Shown one piece after another: positions 1-7,252 of a stretch of 64,000 nucleotides of DNA. Source of the DNA: Allolobophora icterica (lineage: Eukaryota > Annelida > Clitellata > Crassiclitellata > Lumbricidae). The notes beneath the pieces are model-generated. The model searched no databases. It was not told the DNA's origin and worked only from the letters and a program-made list of their open reading frames with translations. The DNA is taken from positions 9,365,777 through 9,429,776 of the forward strand of contig OY744610.1 in the NCBI GenBank assembly GCA_963556255.1, written 5' to 3'. Position 1 is the first letter of the stretch. Each line of letters starts with the position of its first letter. A program made the translations under genes and the position numbers.

Positions 1-10
1 ATTTTAACTG

Positions 11-48
11 TAGAAACCTATCGCGTGTATACAAACGATAGGTTTCTA
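11..48. terminator. Perfect 13-bp hairpin downstream of the SAP gene
   Basis: Positions 11-23 (TAGAAACCTATCG) pair perfectly with 36-48 across a 12-nt loop. The hairpin lies just beyond the stop of the leftward SAP-domain gene, where a transcript end or RNA-processing signal would sit. The structure is seen; a terminator role is inference. Confidence 0.4.
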
Positions 49-62
49 AAAATGTAGAAATC

Positions 63-545
63 TTAGCTTGGGTGTGCAACTGCATCGATAGTTTCATCGT
101 ATGCTCTCGAAGTCTCTTTATCGATCTCGCAGATTCCATCGTACACCGTAATTTCGTATCTGTTTCTCCAAACTTTTCCGTTATAATACGATATTAGTCG
201 GGCGTTTTCTCTGTGAGCTTTAGCCGCTTTGTGCATCGACGAATACTCGATGGTCTCACCCGTTTCCTGGTCAAAAATAACGACTCGTTTCGGGTTGTTT
301 CTGATACCTTTCAATCTATCGTATCTACCATCGTCATTATATTCTTTTCGACGATCTTTCCAATATTCTTTTTGATATTCTTTTAGATATTCTTTTCTCG
401 GTAATTTCGGTTTACCTACCAGGGAGTTGTCCTCGGGAATCAATCCTTTCTCGATCAGCAGCTCTACCAATTCCGGTTTGTTGAGATGAGTGACACCTTT
501 AATCTTATTCTCTTTCGCTAACTTGTGTAATTCTGGCAGTTTCAT
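63..545 (-). CDS. SAP-domain protein of the Polinton-like element
   Basis: I favour the internal ATG at 545 over the upstream one at 590, because the SAP fold starts exactly there: MKLPELHKLAKENKIKG, then LNKPELVELLIEKGL. SAP domains are helix-extension-helix modules that bind AT-rich DNA. A basic linker rich in K, E and Y (EYLKEYQKEYWKDRRKEY) follows. The C-terminal third, around VVIFDQETGETIEY and SSMHKAAKAHREN, looks like the small NUMOD-type helix-turn-helix units associated with homing nucleases. It is the last visible gene of the leftward set, 8 bp past the capsid-like gene. A DNA-binding or core role is likely; no catalytic motif is seen. Confidence 0.7.
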   Translation of the reverse strand: MKLPELHKLAKENKIKGVTHLNKPELVELLIEKGLIPEDNSLVGKPKLPRKEYLKEYQKEYWKDRRKEYNDDGRYDRLKGIRNNPKRVVIFDQETGETIEYSSMHKAAKAHRENARLISYYNGKVWRNRYEITVYDGICEIDKETSRAYDETIDAVAHPS

Positions 546-598
546 TTTATATACTACAAGATTTTCTTTAAACAAGAAACTTATTTTCATACAGATGA

Positions 599-1888
599 TT
601 AGTACACCACGCTCATTTTCTGTCCATCTGACTGGAAGTTTAACAACTTATCCGAAATTAAAACCGCGTAACCTTGCGTTTCGGCGGGGACCTGGGCGTT
701 GAAAGTAGCTTTGATCTGGATATCGACGACCGATGATTTCAGTCTTTCCGACTGTTTACTAACGTCGAAAACCATGAGCGGATATAGATCTTTATAATCG
801 GCTGGAGTGATGTTGCTTTGCGTAATCAACGGATCCATTCCGTAGAACTTTTCGCTGAACGACGCCGCGTCTCTATAAGCTCTCGAAAATTTCTGGTTGG
901 GAAACGATAGGTCGTAGTCGACCGCCGGATATCTCTCTTGATTCATCATGACGTACATGTTTTTGAGGTTGCAATGATCGAAAATCGATGGATTATGTTC
1001 TTGGTCGCCGCTTCGATCGGTTTGAAATCCGACGACTATCCACCTAGGTTTTTCCGGAGCCGTCTTGACGCTAAGACGCCAAGTAAAAGTAGATGATTGA
1101 GGAACCGATATAGTGTCGCATTGACGAGCTCGATACGCAACTGGTACCGATGCTTTCGATTCGATAGTTTTGTACAATTGCATCTTCTCCATATCCGCCG
1201 GAGTAACGTGCGGCATAAACCACGAGATTTTCACGACGTCGACTTGTCCGGCATCCGCGGCAGCGAGTCTAAAAATAGCGTCGTCGTCCGATTTGCGAAC
1301 CATCGTTAGCGTGTGCTTAAAACCGTACACTATTTTATCGTAATCTTCGCAGAATCCGAAAATATGTTTAAGGGGCACGACGAAACTAAACGTTCCCTTA
1401 GCCGTTGGTTTTTGAATAAGGTACCCTTGACGCGTCGCGAAACCCGCGTTATCCGCTATAACCGCGGTTGCATTAGTATCTTTGCACCATAATTGATTAA
1501 GACCTTGCGCTTTGGCGAAGTCGTCCGGATATTTAAGCAAACCCAGCATCGTCGTTGCTTGTCCCGGGTGAAATACCGTTTCGATATCTTGATTCGATAG
1601 GGAATACGCGATTTGACTGAAAAGATGCAAGAGTCCGTTGTTGGTGAGGGCTATGGCGTCACCATTAGCGTACGCCGCCCCCGCAACTCTTTTAACCAAC
1701 CTACCTTCGAATAGCAGGTAAGATTCGGCGGGATGGCAAAATAGATCTTGAGTTTCGATATTTATACGAATCTCGCCGGGTGTGTTAAGATCCGTTCTCC
1801 CCGTTGATTCGTATGCGTGCCATTCGTATTTTTCGATTCCTTCGTCGAACTGTGAGGGTGCCGTAATGTTTAGAATATCCGACTGCAT
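599..1888 (-). CDS. Major capsid-like protein, predicted double jelly roll
   Basis: 429 aa, intact. The N-terminus (PGEIRINIETQDLF, then YLLFEGRLVK) and the following TNNGLLHLFSQIAYSLSNQDIE have the pattern of animal Polinton/adintovirus capsid (hexon) proteins: a beta-rich opening, an LF-x2-I strand, then long beta segments (GTFSFVVPLKHIFGFCEDY, PRWIVVGFQTDR, NMYVMMNQERYPAVDY). From memory, this protein family is widespread in hydra and insect genomes next to the same partners seen here. The protein would form the hexagonal capsomers of the virion. No TM segment or frameshift is present. The double-jelly-roll fold is inferred from family and context; a structure prediction would settle it. 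Confidence 0.78.
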   Translation of the reverse strand: MQSDILNITAPSQFDEGIEKYEWHAYESTGRTDLNTPGEIRINIETQDLFCHPAESYLLFEGRLVKRVAGAAYANGDAIALTNNGLLHLFSQIAYSLSNQDIETVFHPGQATTMLGLLKYPDDFAKAQGLNQLWCKDTNATAVIADNAGFATRQGYLIQKPTAKGTFSFVVPLKHIFGFCEDYDKIVYGFKHTLTMVRKSDDDAIFRLAAADAGQVDVVKISWFMPHVTPADMEKMQLYKTIESKASVPVAYRARQCDTISVPQSSTFTWRLSVKTAPEKPRWIVVGFQTDRSGDQEHNPSIFDHCNLKNMYVMMNQERYPAVDYDLSFPNQKFSRAYRDAASFSEKFYGMDPLITQSNITPADYKDLYPLMVFDVSKQSERLKSSVVDIQIKATFNAQVPAETQGYAVLISDKLLNFQSDGQKMSVVY

Positions 1889-1929
1889 TTTAATTACTAA
1901 AGATTATTTATTTAAACTCCCGATCCGTT

Positions 1930-2364
1930 TTATTTGTTGTTGTTGAGACTGCGCACGAGATCTCGAATGGACACGGCATTCGAAGAAAGTCCATCTCCGG
2001 CTAGTATCTTATTAATATCAGTAGTTCCTGCATCGTTTTCGGTTATCCGTGCTAAGATAGCCGCATTCTCTCGCGTAAGCGTCGGTATCGCACGCGGCGC
2101 CGGCACCGATGATGCTAAGATTTTAGCGGCGGCTTTATCCATCAATCGTTTACCAACCTCTACGGTGGTACTTTTTCCAACTTCTAGCGCCTTTTTGCCT
2201 AACTCTCTCGCGGCGTCTTTACCCGCGCTAAGGGCGGACGATGCGACTCGGTTAGCAACGCCGGATGTAAAGAGCTTCTTGAAAACTCCCGTAATAGTAT
2301 CCATTATTCCAGCTCCTCCTATAACGTGTTTTCTCGTAAATCTTCTATTAGCGACGACGAGCAT
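1930..2364 (-). CDS. Small basic, alanine-rich virion-type protein
   Basis: 144 aa. The N-terminus is arginine-rich (RRFTRKHVIGGAGIMD), followed by an amphipathic, Ala/Lys-rich helical stretch (VGKSTTVEVGKRLMDKAAAK) and a polar tail. The GGAG near residue 20 resembles the Gly-Gly sites cut by adenain-type proteases in adenovirus core and minor proteins, but no such protease is visible in this window. A TATAAAA lies within 10 bp upstream of the ATG and overlaps the end of the next gene upstream, which stops at 2368. A core or membrane-active minor virion protein is plausible; the function is not proven. Confidence 0.6.
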   Translation of the reverse strand: MLVVANRRFTRKHVIGGAGIMDTITGVFKKLFTSGVANRVASSALSAGKDAARELGKKALEVGKSTTVEVGKRLMDKAAAKILASSVPAPRAIPTLTRENAAILARITENDAGTTDINKILAGDGLSSNAVSIRDLVRSLNNNK

Positions 2365-2367
2365 GTT

Positions 2368-3282
2368 TTATAATCGCAACATTAAGTTTTTATACCGTTC
2401 TTTATTTATCTCTCCCTGTCGTAATAATTCGTCGCATATACCAACGATCTCGTTTCTCACTCCCGTATTACCTGCGCCGTAGCTAGCCAAACGCAGATCT
2501 AACATTTCTACCAAAGCATTCGGATCTTGCGGAATTACGACGACTCCTTTACCCGTCTTCATCGCTTGTTTTCCAGACTTCGCTTCCCATATCGGTTTAA
2601 CGATGTTTCTGTACTTTTCGCTTCTAGACGATTTCGGTTTACTCGGATTGTTAGGTTGTCTCATAGCATTCGTCGCGTCTAGAATCTCGGCGTAATCGGA
2701 CAGATCGTTAGCGTCGTAAATCGAATCGTTCGGTTTAGTCATCGTCAGTAGCTCCCAAAGTCCTGGAGTACCGGCGTAAGTCTTCTCTCCAACCATTATA
2801 TCGTCGTTCTGGAACGATACGCGTGTGTCTCCGATATAAAATTTCCCGTCTTTTGAATTTAGACCGAACGTTGTATCGGTAGACTTTTTATTAGAAGCGT
2901 ATTGGGATAAGTATTTCGTTGCTAGGTCTCCTAATTCTAACATTCTAACGTCTTCTACGGGATCCTCGTAAGCCTCTATCGAGGGATACTGTGGAAGCTG
3001 TATGGCTTTTAACGACGATGATATAGATGCGGGAAGCGCTTTTAGAACGTTAGTCGTGGCTGCTGAGCTTTCCTTAATAGTTGATAACAAAGCGTTTTGT
3101 TCTTTCGATATGGTCGATTGCGAGTCGACGATCGGCTTGTACAACTTTACCAAATCTCGCTGCAGTCCTATATCGCCTAGTTTCTCCGATAAATAGTTCT
3201 GTTGAATATTCTTCTTCGTCTTCAGAAACTCTTCGACGATAAAGTCTCTTTTGGTGGGATCGTTAATTTTTAGAAACGACAT
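2368..3282 (-). CDS. Conserved 304-aa protein of Polinton-like elements
   Basis: The N-terminal ~110 residues are helical and Q/K/S-rich with coiled-coil character. The central domain has the motif GTPGLWELLTMTKPND, then Y-x2-ILDATNAMR. I recognise this as a conserved domain of animal Polinton-type proteins, often filed as a domain of unknown function. The C-terminus (NPNALVEMLDLRLASYGAG region) is helical and ends in MLRL. It lies between the hydrophobic protein and the small basic protein on the same strand. A structural or scaffold role would fit its position among virion genes, but I cannot assign a function. Confidence 0.65.
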   Translation of the reverse strand: MSFLKINDPTKRDFIVEEFLKTKKNIQQNYLSEKLGDIGLQRDLVKLYKPIVDSQSTISKEQNALLSTIKESSAATTNVLKALPASISSSLKAIQLPQYPSIEAYEDPVEDVRMLELGDLATKYLSQYASNKKSTDTTFGLNSKDGKFYIGDTRVSFQNDDIMVGEKTYAGTPGLWELLTMTKPNDSIYDANDLSDYAEILDATNAMRQPNNPSKPKSSRSEKYRNIVKPIWEAKSGKQAMKTGKGVVVIPQDPNALVEMLDLRLASYGAGNTGVRNEIVGICDELLRQGEINKERYKNLMLRL

Positions 3283-3355
3283 TTTTTAAATAGGGGTATA
3301 ATGTTTTAAAGCGTTTTTGGAACACGCGTTAAAACATTGAAATGGAACGAACGTG

Positions 3356-3432
3356 ATTTTTTACGTTTTACGTTTATGTTCTATGTTCTACGTTCTATGT
3401 TTTATGTTCTACGTTTTACGTTCTACGTTTTC
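3356..3432. repeat. Degenerate ACGTTYTAYGTT tandem repeat
   Basis: About seven imperfect copies of a 10-12 bp unit alternate ACGTTTTACG and ATGTTCTATG types. The array sits in the only long gap among the leftward genes and contains the second in-frame stop of the broken hydrophobic-protein frame. Confidence 0.75.
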
Positions 3433-3573
3433 CATCGATTTCCCAAACGCGTCCTTCAACGACTCGGCTATAGTTTCTTGTTGGACTGATTTTCTGATTT
3501 CTTCTTTCATTTCGTTAAATTTCACGCGTTCGTTTAGAATTAGCGTGCATTCCTCGTCCGAAATATAATCGTC
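3409..3573 (-). pseudogene. In-frame continuation of the hydrophobic protein beyond a TAA
   Basis: After the TAA at 3574-3576 the same frame stays open for 54 more codons, to a TAG at 3409-3411. The continuation is charged and helical (DDYISDEECTLILNERVKF, then NEMKEEIRKSVQQ), as expected of a protein tail rather than spacer. As I recall the family, the full-length protein has this acidic tail. The TAA is therefore either a nonsense mutation or a readthrough site. Confidence 0.6.
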
Positions 3574-3975
3574 TTACAAAGCTTTCGAGATGTAGTCGTT
3601 GATCGTGTTGAGTTTTGCTTCGGCTAAAGTTTTAATCTTTTCATGCTTTTCTACCTTTTGCGTGAGCTTTCTGTTGATCACACGCCCGATCACGTTGACA
3701 ACACCCGCGCCAATCGCCAGTCCTTGTAGAACCACCGCGATAGGTGCCGCGACTATCGTAGACATAACCGTGATCGCCGAAGCAGTTGAACCCATCACGA
3801 CAAGAGTCGATATACCGTCTACTACGTTGATAAGCCTAACGCCTTTACGATACTTTTCACTTAGAATCTCTCTTTTTTCGCGTTCGAACTCGATATCGTC
3901 TTGAACTTCGGTGATTTTCGAAAAACGGAAAGCCTGGCCGATTCTATCGATTCTCGGTTTCAGTGGGATCTCCAT
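3574..3975 (-). CDS. Hydrophobic protein with glycine/alanine-rich membrane hairpin, probably truncated
   Basis: 133 aa. Residues ~1-45 are charged. Residues ~50-105 form two hydrophobic segments (GISTLVVMGSTASAITVMS and APIAVVLQGLAIGAGVVNV) consistent with a membrane-inserting hairpin. A helical Lys/Glu segment ends at NDYISKAL. The frame meets TAA at 3574 but continues open to 3409 (separate entry). Proteins of this shape sit beside the capsid genes in animal Polinton-type elements. Membrane association during entry or assembly is inference only. An AT-rich TATTATAAAAAG lies just upstream of the ATG. Confidence 0.6.
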   Translation of the reverse strand: MEIPLKPRIDRIGQAFRFSKITEVQDDIEFEREKREILSEKYRKGVRLINVVDGISTLVVMGSTASAITVMSTIVAAPIAVVLQGLAIGAGVVNVIGRVINRKLTQKVEKHEKIKTLAEAKLNTINDYISKAL

Positions 3976-4014
3976 TCTTTTTATAATAACGCGATATAAT
4001 TTTTTAAACTGCGA

Positions 4015-4407
4015 TTATTTTAGGTAATTAACGAAACATAACGAATCGCCTTCGATTATACTAACTACGGAATCCGTGTCGTTTTGAATAGTAATTTCGA
4101 TGTCTTCTACTTGCCCGGTAACGACTCCATCTCGTAGACTCGCTTCGATTTCCTGTCTAAGCGAAACTACACACGATCCTTTTGTCATTCGAACTCCTAG
4201 TCCTAGCGCCACTGTAGCTGTTTCTCTAGGTTGAATCGTTATCAGTTGTTGCGCAAAAATCTCCCATCTTAGTCCGCCTAGTTGTCTGCAGGGTGTATGC
4301 GTCGCTTTTTTCAACGTCCAACGGACCTCTTTCGGTTGGGTTCTAACTTCGATCCGACGAGTGGGTCTCGTTATAAATTTATGGATAGGCCTGTTGAATC
4401 CCGACAT
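4015..4407 (-). CDS. dUTPase-fold-like protein lacking recognisable catalytic motifs
   Basis: 130 aa. The second half reads like a trimeric dUTPase beta-sandwich: ETATVALGLGVRMTKG, then SCVVSLRQEIEASLRDGVV, DIEITIQNDTDSVVSIIEGD and SLCFVNYLK. It matches the order of a dUTPase core, including the terminal GD-x-L-x-F strand. The canonical AGYDL (motif 1), the D of GVIDSDYRG (motif 3) and the Gly-rich motif 5 are not visible. It is therefore probably a structural or regulatory derivative, not an enzyme. Alternatives are any small beta-barrel virion protein. Confidence 0.45.
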   Translation of the reverse strand: MSGFNRPIHKFITRPTRRIEVRTQPKEVRWTLKKATHTPCRQLGGLRWEIFAQQLITIQPRETATVALGLGVRMTKGSCVVSLRQEIEASLRDGVVTGQVEDIEITIQNDTDSVVSIIEGDSLCFVNYLK

Positions 4408-4429
4408 TTTATTTATACGAGGATTATTT

Positions 4430-5056
4430 TTAAAGCAACATACCGAGAATCGTAATATTTTGGAAAGTTGAATTAGGGCCTAGTAAAAGCCCGCTACCCG
4501 TTTTCATATACAACCCGCTACCCGTTTTCATATACAACCCGCTACCCGTTTTCATATACAATCCCATTCCTATCGTACTACCTTTCGACCACGGAGACAG
4601 ATACAACCCATTTCCCTCCGGTCTTACTTTGCAACCCAGGCCGTCTCTATTAACATACACTACTCCCGATCCGCTTATTTTATCGATAATTTTCGAAGTA
4701 GCCGCGGAACCTAATCCGCTTAAAGCGCCTTGTGCTAAACCAGGCAGTACGTTAGCAAGAAGAAATTTTCCAGCAGTAGCTAGAAATGGTAATAGAGCTC
4801 CGATGAATCCTCCTTCAACTTTCGCGTTGTGAACTAACTGGGTTTTACTCATTTTGATCGTCACACCAGTCCCTTTCTCACAAGCTTTCGCCGCTTTGTT
4901 AATTTGCGATTTCGTAAAAGCTAAAACGTGGTCTCCCTCTAGATCATCGTGAGATAGTCTAATACTAACACCATCCGCTCCCGCTTCGAGCGCTCGTTTA
5001 ATCTTGTCTTTTTGTCCTTCTGAAATATTAACACAGAAGTTTGTGTACTGAGTCAT
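4430..5056 (-). CDS. Virion-type protein with hydrophobic core and GSGLYMKT repeats
   Basis: 208 aa. The N-terminal ~85 residues have two related halves, each of the form LS-x-GQ/SQ-x-K-(I/A)-x-KA followed by VSIRLSHDDL or VTIKMSKTQL. This internally duplicated module recurs in animal Polinton-type proteins. A Gly/Ala hydrophobic stretch (FIGALLPFLATAGKFLLANV) follows, like membrane-active viral segments. The tail has three exact copies of GSGLYMKT plus partial ones. Placement between the dUTPase-like and penton-like genes suggests a minor virion or core component. Function is not established. Confidence 0.6.
   Translation of the reverse strand: MTQYTNFCVNISEGQKDKIKRALEAGADGVSIRLSHDDLEGDHVLAFTKSQINKAAKACEKGTGVTIKMSKTQLVHNAKVEGGFIGALLPFLATAGKFLLANVLPGLAQGALSGLGSAATSKIIDKISGSGVVYVNRDGLGCKVRPEGNGLYLSPWSKGSTIGMGLYMKTGSGLYMKTGSGLYMKTGSGLLLGPNSTFQNITILGMLL
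4490..4561 (-). repeat. 24-bp tandem repeat x3 inside a coding frame
   Basis: Three direct copies of a 24-bp unit (CCCGCTACCCGTTTTCATAT plus four bases) encode the GSGLYMKT peptide repeat. They are essentially identical at DNA level, which indicates recent expansion. Confidence 0.9.
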
Positions 5057-5088
5057 TTTATATATAACTAAGATAAAGTTTTAAGTCT

Positions 5089-5889
5089 TCACACTTCTCT
5101 AATATGAAACTTGATCGACATTGCTTCCCCTCTAATGTTAATTAGTTTTCCATTTTGGTCGGTAAGTCTCGTTTCCATCGATGAAATCGTATTCATCGTA
5201 ACGGGGAGATAAATTAAATTAGCTGGGATTTGGATGATCTTATAACCAGGTCCAACGGTAGGAAAAAACGAATATATCACGTTCGTCGTTGATCCATTCG
5301 AGTACGAACCTCCGATTATATCGCTAGTTACTCTAAAGCTGTCTATGTTCATTATGTTCACGATGTTTTCCGATTCGAAATAACCCTCCGTATATGTCCC
5401 GGGAGTGAAACCTAGGACCGTTCTGATTGAGTTGTCTGGTGTGAAATCAACCCTATAATTAGGCGCAATGTTTAACACCGCCTTCAACGTATTAGTGTTT
5501 GCTTCTAACGTAATGCAATATTCTTCGTTTGCGGTATCGTAATGACCGTTCTCTTTCATAATTTTCTTCACATAGTCGTTTATATCCGCGAGTTCATAGG
5601 ACCCTTCCGGGATATCTACGTCAAACCACGTCGCGCCACTGTCCGGCGAATACTTGAAGTTGTCGTTGCTCGCGTCTATGTTTGGAAACACGTAGTAAGT
5701 ATACAAATCTACTAGAGCCATTTCATACTTTTTGGTTTTATCTAGTTCGATTACCGGATTGTTTTTCGTTATAATTCGTGCGGTTCTGTCCTTTTCGTTG
5801 CCCACTAAAATGTAAAACGACGATTTCGGATCCGTGTTACTCACAATCTGTGCTGTGTTCACCTGTATCTTCACGAGGAGTTCTTCCAT
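5089..5889 (-). CDS. Minor capsid / penton-like protein
   Basis: 266 aa, intact, beta-rich. Seen: PVIELDKTKKYEMALVDLYT near residue 45, then FPNID, IPEGSYELADINDYV, SIRTVLGF, IIGGSYSNGSTTNVIYSF, GYKIIQIPANLIYLPV and a closing LTDQNGKLINIRGEAMSIKF. These are the conserved landmarks, as I recall them, of the penton or minor-capsid candidate encoded next to the capsid gene in many animal adintovirus/Polinton copies. A vertex protein is the best inference. It lies 18 bp from the ATPase gene, and a TATACTAGTAAAA precedes its ATG. Confidence 0.68.
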   Translation of the reverse strand: MEELLVKIQVNTAQIVSNTDPKSSFYILVGNEKDRTARIITKNNPVIELDKTKKYEMALVDLYTYYVFPNIDASNDNFKYSPDSGATWFDVDIPEGSYELADINDYVKKIMKENGHYDTANEEYCITLEANTNTLKAVLNIAPNYRVDFTPDNSIRTVLGFTPGTYTEGYFESENIVNIMNIDSFRVTSDIIGGSYSNGSTTNVIYSFFPTVGPGYKIIQIPANLIYLPVTMNTISSMETRLTDQNGKLINIRGEAMSIKFHIREV

Positions 5890-5907
5890 TTTTACTAGTA
5901 TATTATA

Positions 5908-6696
5908 TTATTTTAATTCAGAATTGGGGATGTAAAATTCATCTAATCCGCGTCGGTATTTACCGCAGCTCTTCTTGCTCGTTATGTCGATAACTACGAA
6001 TTGATGCGGTTGTTTCCACGTCTCTTCGCATAGTTTTTTGAATTCCTCTTTAGGCATGTCCGTACTTACATGATCGTTGTAGATATGAGAAACATTCTTC
6101 ATGTCTTGTGGAAATAAACAAATAAAGTTTGCGTTCTCTCTGATAGTCTGTCTAGGCAATTTAAAATAATTCTGGGCGAGGTACAAACAGTCGACGTTAC
6201 TATGTCTACCCCTGATATAATACGTTTCGCATTTGTTCTGCTTTTCTAATTGTAAATCGTCAAAAATCATCAAGTTTTTCTTTTCACGGCTCAGCTCTCT
6301 CGGATCGGGCACATCTTCCGCTGATTCGTAAAACCTGCATTCGATATCTGACTTGTCTCTTAACTCTTTCGGTATCTCTTCTACAACGCACTCTGGAGAA
6401 ATATTAGACCTCATTATCTCGTCTCGAATGATAAACAGCCCGATGATCGCTTCTTTAGGCTGTTTTTCTTCGAATGCCTTCTTAAGAATTTTGTACTCCG
6501 GTTGAAATAGAGATTTTCCGAATACTTGTAAATTGTTATAGTCGAGCCATCCGGGTCTCAAAAGTAAGTTTAACAATAACGTCGTCTTACCACATCCCGA
6601 TTTTCCTACTATTACACCTCTTATACTTTTAGGTAATAGGTTGTTATTAAATCTCTTCGACGATAAATCGTTCCACGTTAAGTCTTTCACCTCCAT
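5908..6696 (-). CDS. Genome-packaging ATPase (FtsK/HerA, A32-like)
   Basis: 262 aa. Walker A is GKSGCGKTTLL at residues ~31-41. Walker B is KNLMIFDDLQLE near residue 145. A downstream polar motif, YIRGRHSNVDCLYLAQNYFK, fits the sensor/arginine region of A32-type ATPases. The enzyme would drive DNA into a preformed capsid. It is the first gene of the leftward set and shares the 34-bp divergent promoter with the phospholipase gene. Length is typical for Polinton ATPases (about 230-280 aa). No defect is seen. Confidence 0.85.
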   Translation of the reverse strand: MEVKDLTWNDLSSKRFNNNLLPKSIRGVIVGKSGCGKTTLLLNLLLRPGWLDYNNLQVFGKSLFQPEYKILKKAFEEKQPKEAIIGLFIIRDEIMRSNISPECVVEEIPKELRDKSDIECRFYESAEDVPDPRELSREKKNLMIFDDLQLEKQNKCETYYIRGRHSNVDCLYLAQNYFKLPRQTIRENANFICLFPQDMKNVSHIYNDHVSTDMPKEEFKKLCEETWKQPHQFVVIDITSKKSCGKYRRGLDEFYIPNSELK

Positions 6697-6730
6697 TTTA
6701 AATATATAAAAGTTCTATATTAAAACTGAA
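6697..6730. promoter_or_regulatory. Divergent promoter between ATPase and phospholipase genes
   Basis: The 34-bp gap is almost all A/T. It holds TATATATTTAAA toward the ATPase and CTATATTAAAACTGAA toward the phospholipase gene. Both ATGs lie within about 15 bp of their TATA-like word, so untranslated leaders would be very short or absent. Similar words precede the other element genes. Confidence 0.55.
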
Positions 6731-7252
6731 ATGTATTGCGTAAAGTGTAAAAGACAGACCGAAACAAAAGATATACAAGATGCCGTGGCTAAGAATGGGA
6801 GACCTATGCAACGAGGTGTATGCGTTGTGTGTGGGAAAACAAAAACTCAATTCGTAAAAGGAACCGCTGCGAAAGGCGGAGATGTAGTTGGTTCGTTGAA
6901 TGCAGCCACTAGTAACATAAAGTTACCTTGGGCTAAATATCCTGGTGAGATGCATTTACCTGGTCACTCTTTTACGGGACCTGGGACTAGGTTGGATTTG
7001 AGACTGAATCCTGATGGAACTCCTAAAGATTGGAGTAACCCCATCAACAGAGTAGATACCGCGGCTTACCATCATGATTTGGCTTACGATCGACACACTG
7101 ATACAGCTTCTAGGCATGCTGCTGATAGAGCGATGATTAATGATTTGAATAATATTCCTACTCCTAGCTTGCGGGAATGTATAGAGAGGGCTATAGTCAA
7201 ACCTATATTATCTACTAAAGTAAGTCTCGGGTTAGGTTTAAAAAAAGCTTAA
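6731..7252 (+). CDS. Zinc ribbon fused to parvovirus-type phospholipase A2
   Basis: 173 aa. A zinc ribbon is formed by C3-x2-C6 and C31-x2-C34, a small ribbon family I associate with bacterial and viral proteins. The phospholipase A2 domain spans residues ~65-150. Its calcium loop is FTGPGTRLD (GPG 83-85), and the catalytic pair is HD at 115-116 in AAYHHDLAYD (Y119, D120), as in the parvovirus VP1 unique region. In parvoviruses this activity helps virions leave the endosome; a similar entry role is likely here but inferred. The stop at 7250 follows the slippery site 7237-7243, and the integrase frame overlaps the last 34 nt. Confidence 0.82.
   Translation: MYCVKCKRQTETKDIQDAVAKNGRPMQRGVCVVCGKTKTQFVKGTAAKGGDVVGSLNAATSNIKLPWAKYPGEMHLPGHSFTGPGTRLDLRLNPDGTPKDWSNPINRVDTAAYHHDLAYDRHTDTASRHAADRAMINDLNNIPTPSLRECIERAIVKPILSTKVSLGLGLKKA

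Noticed and set aside
1934..2482. 182-aa plus-strand ORF
   Set aside because: Antisense shadow of the small basic protein and the end of the 304-aa gene.
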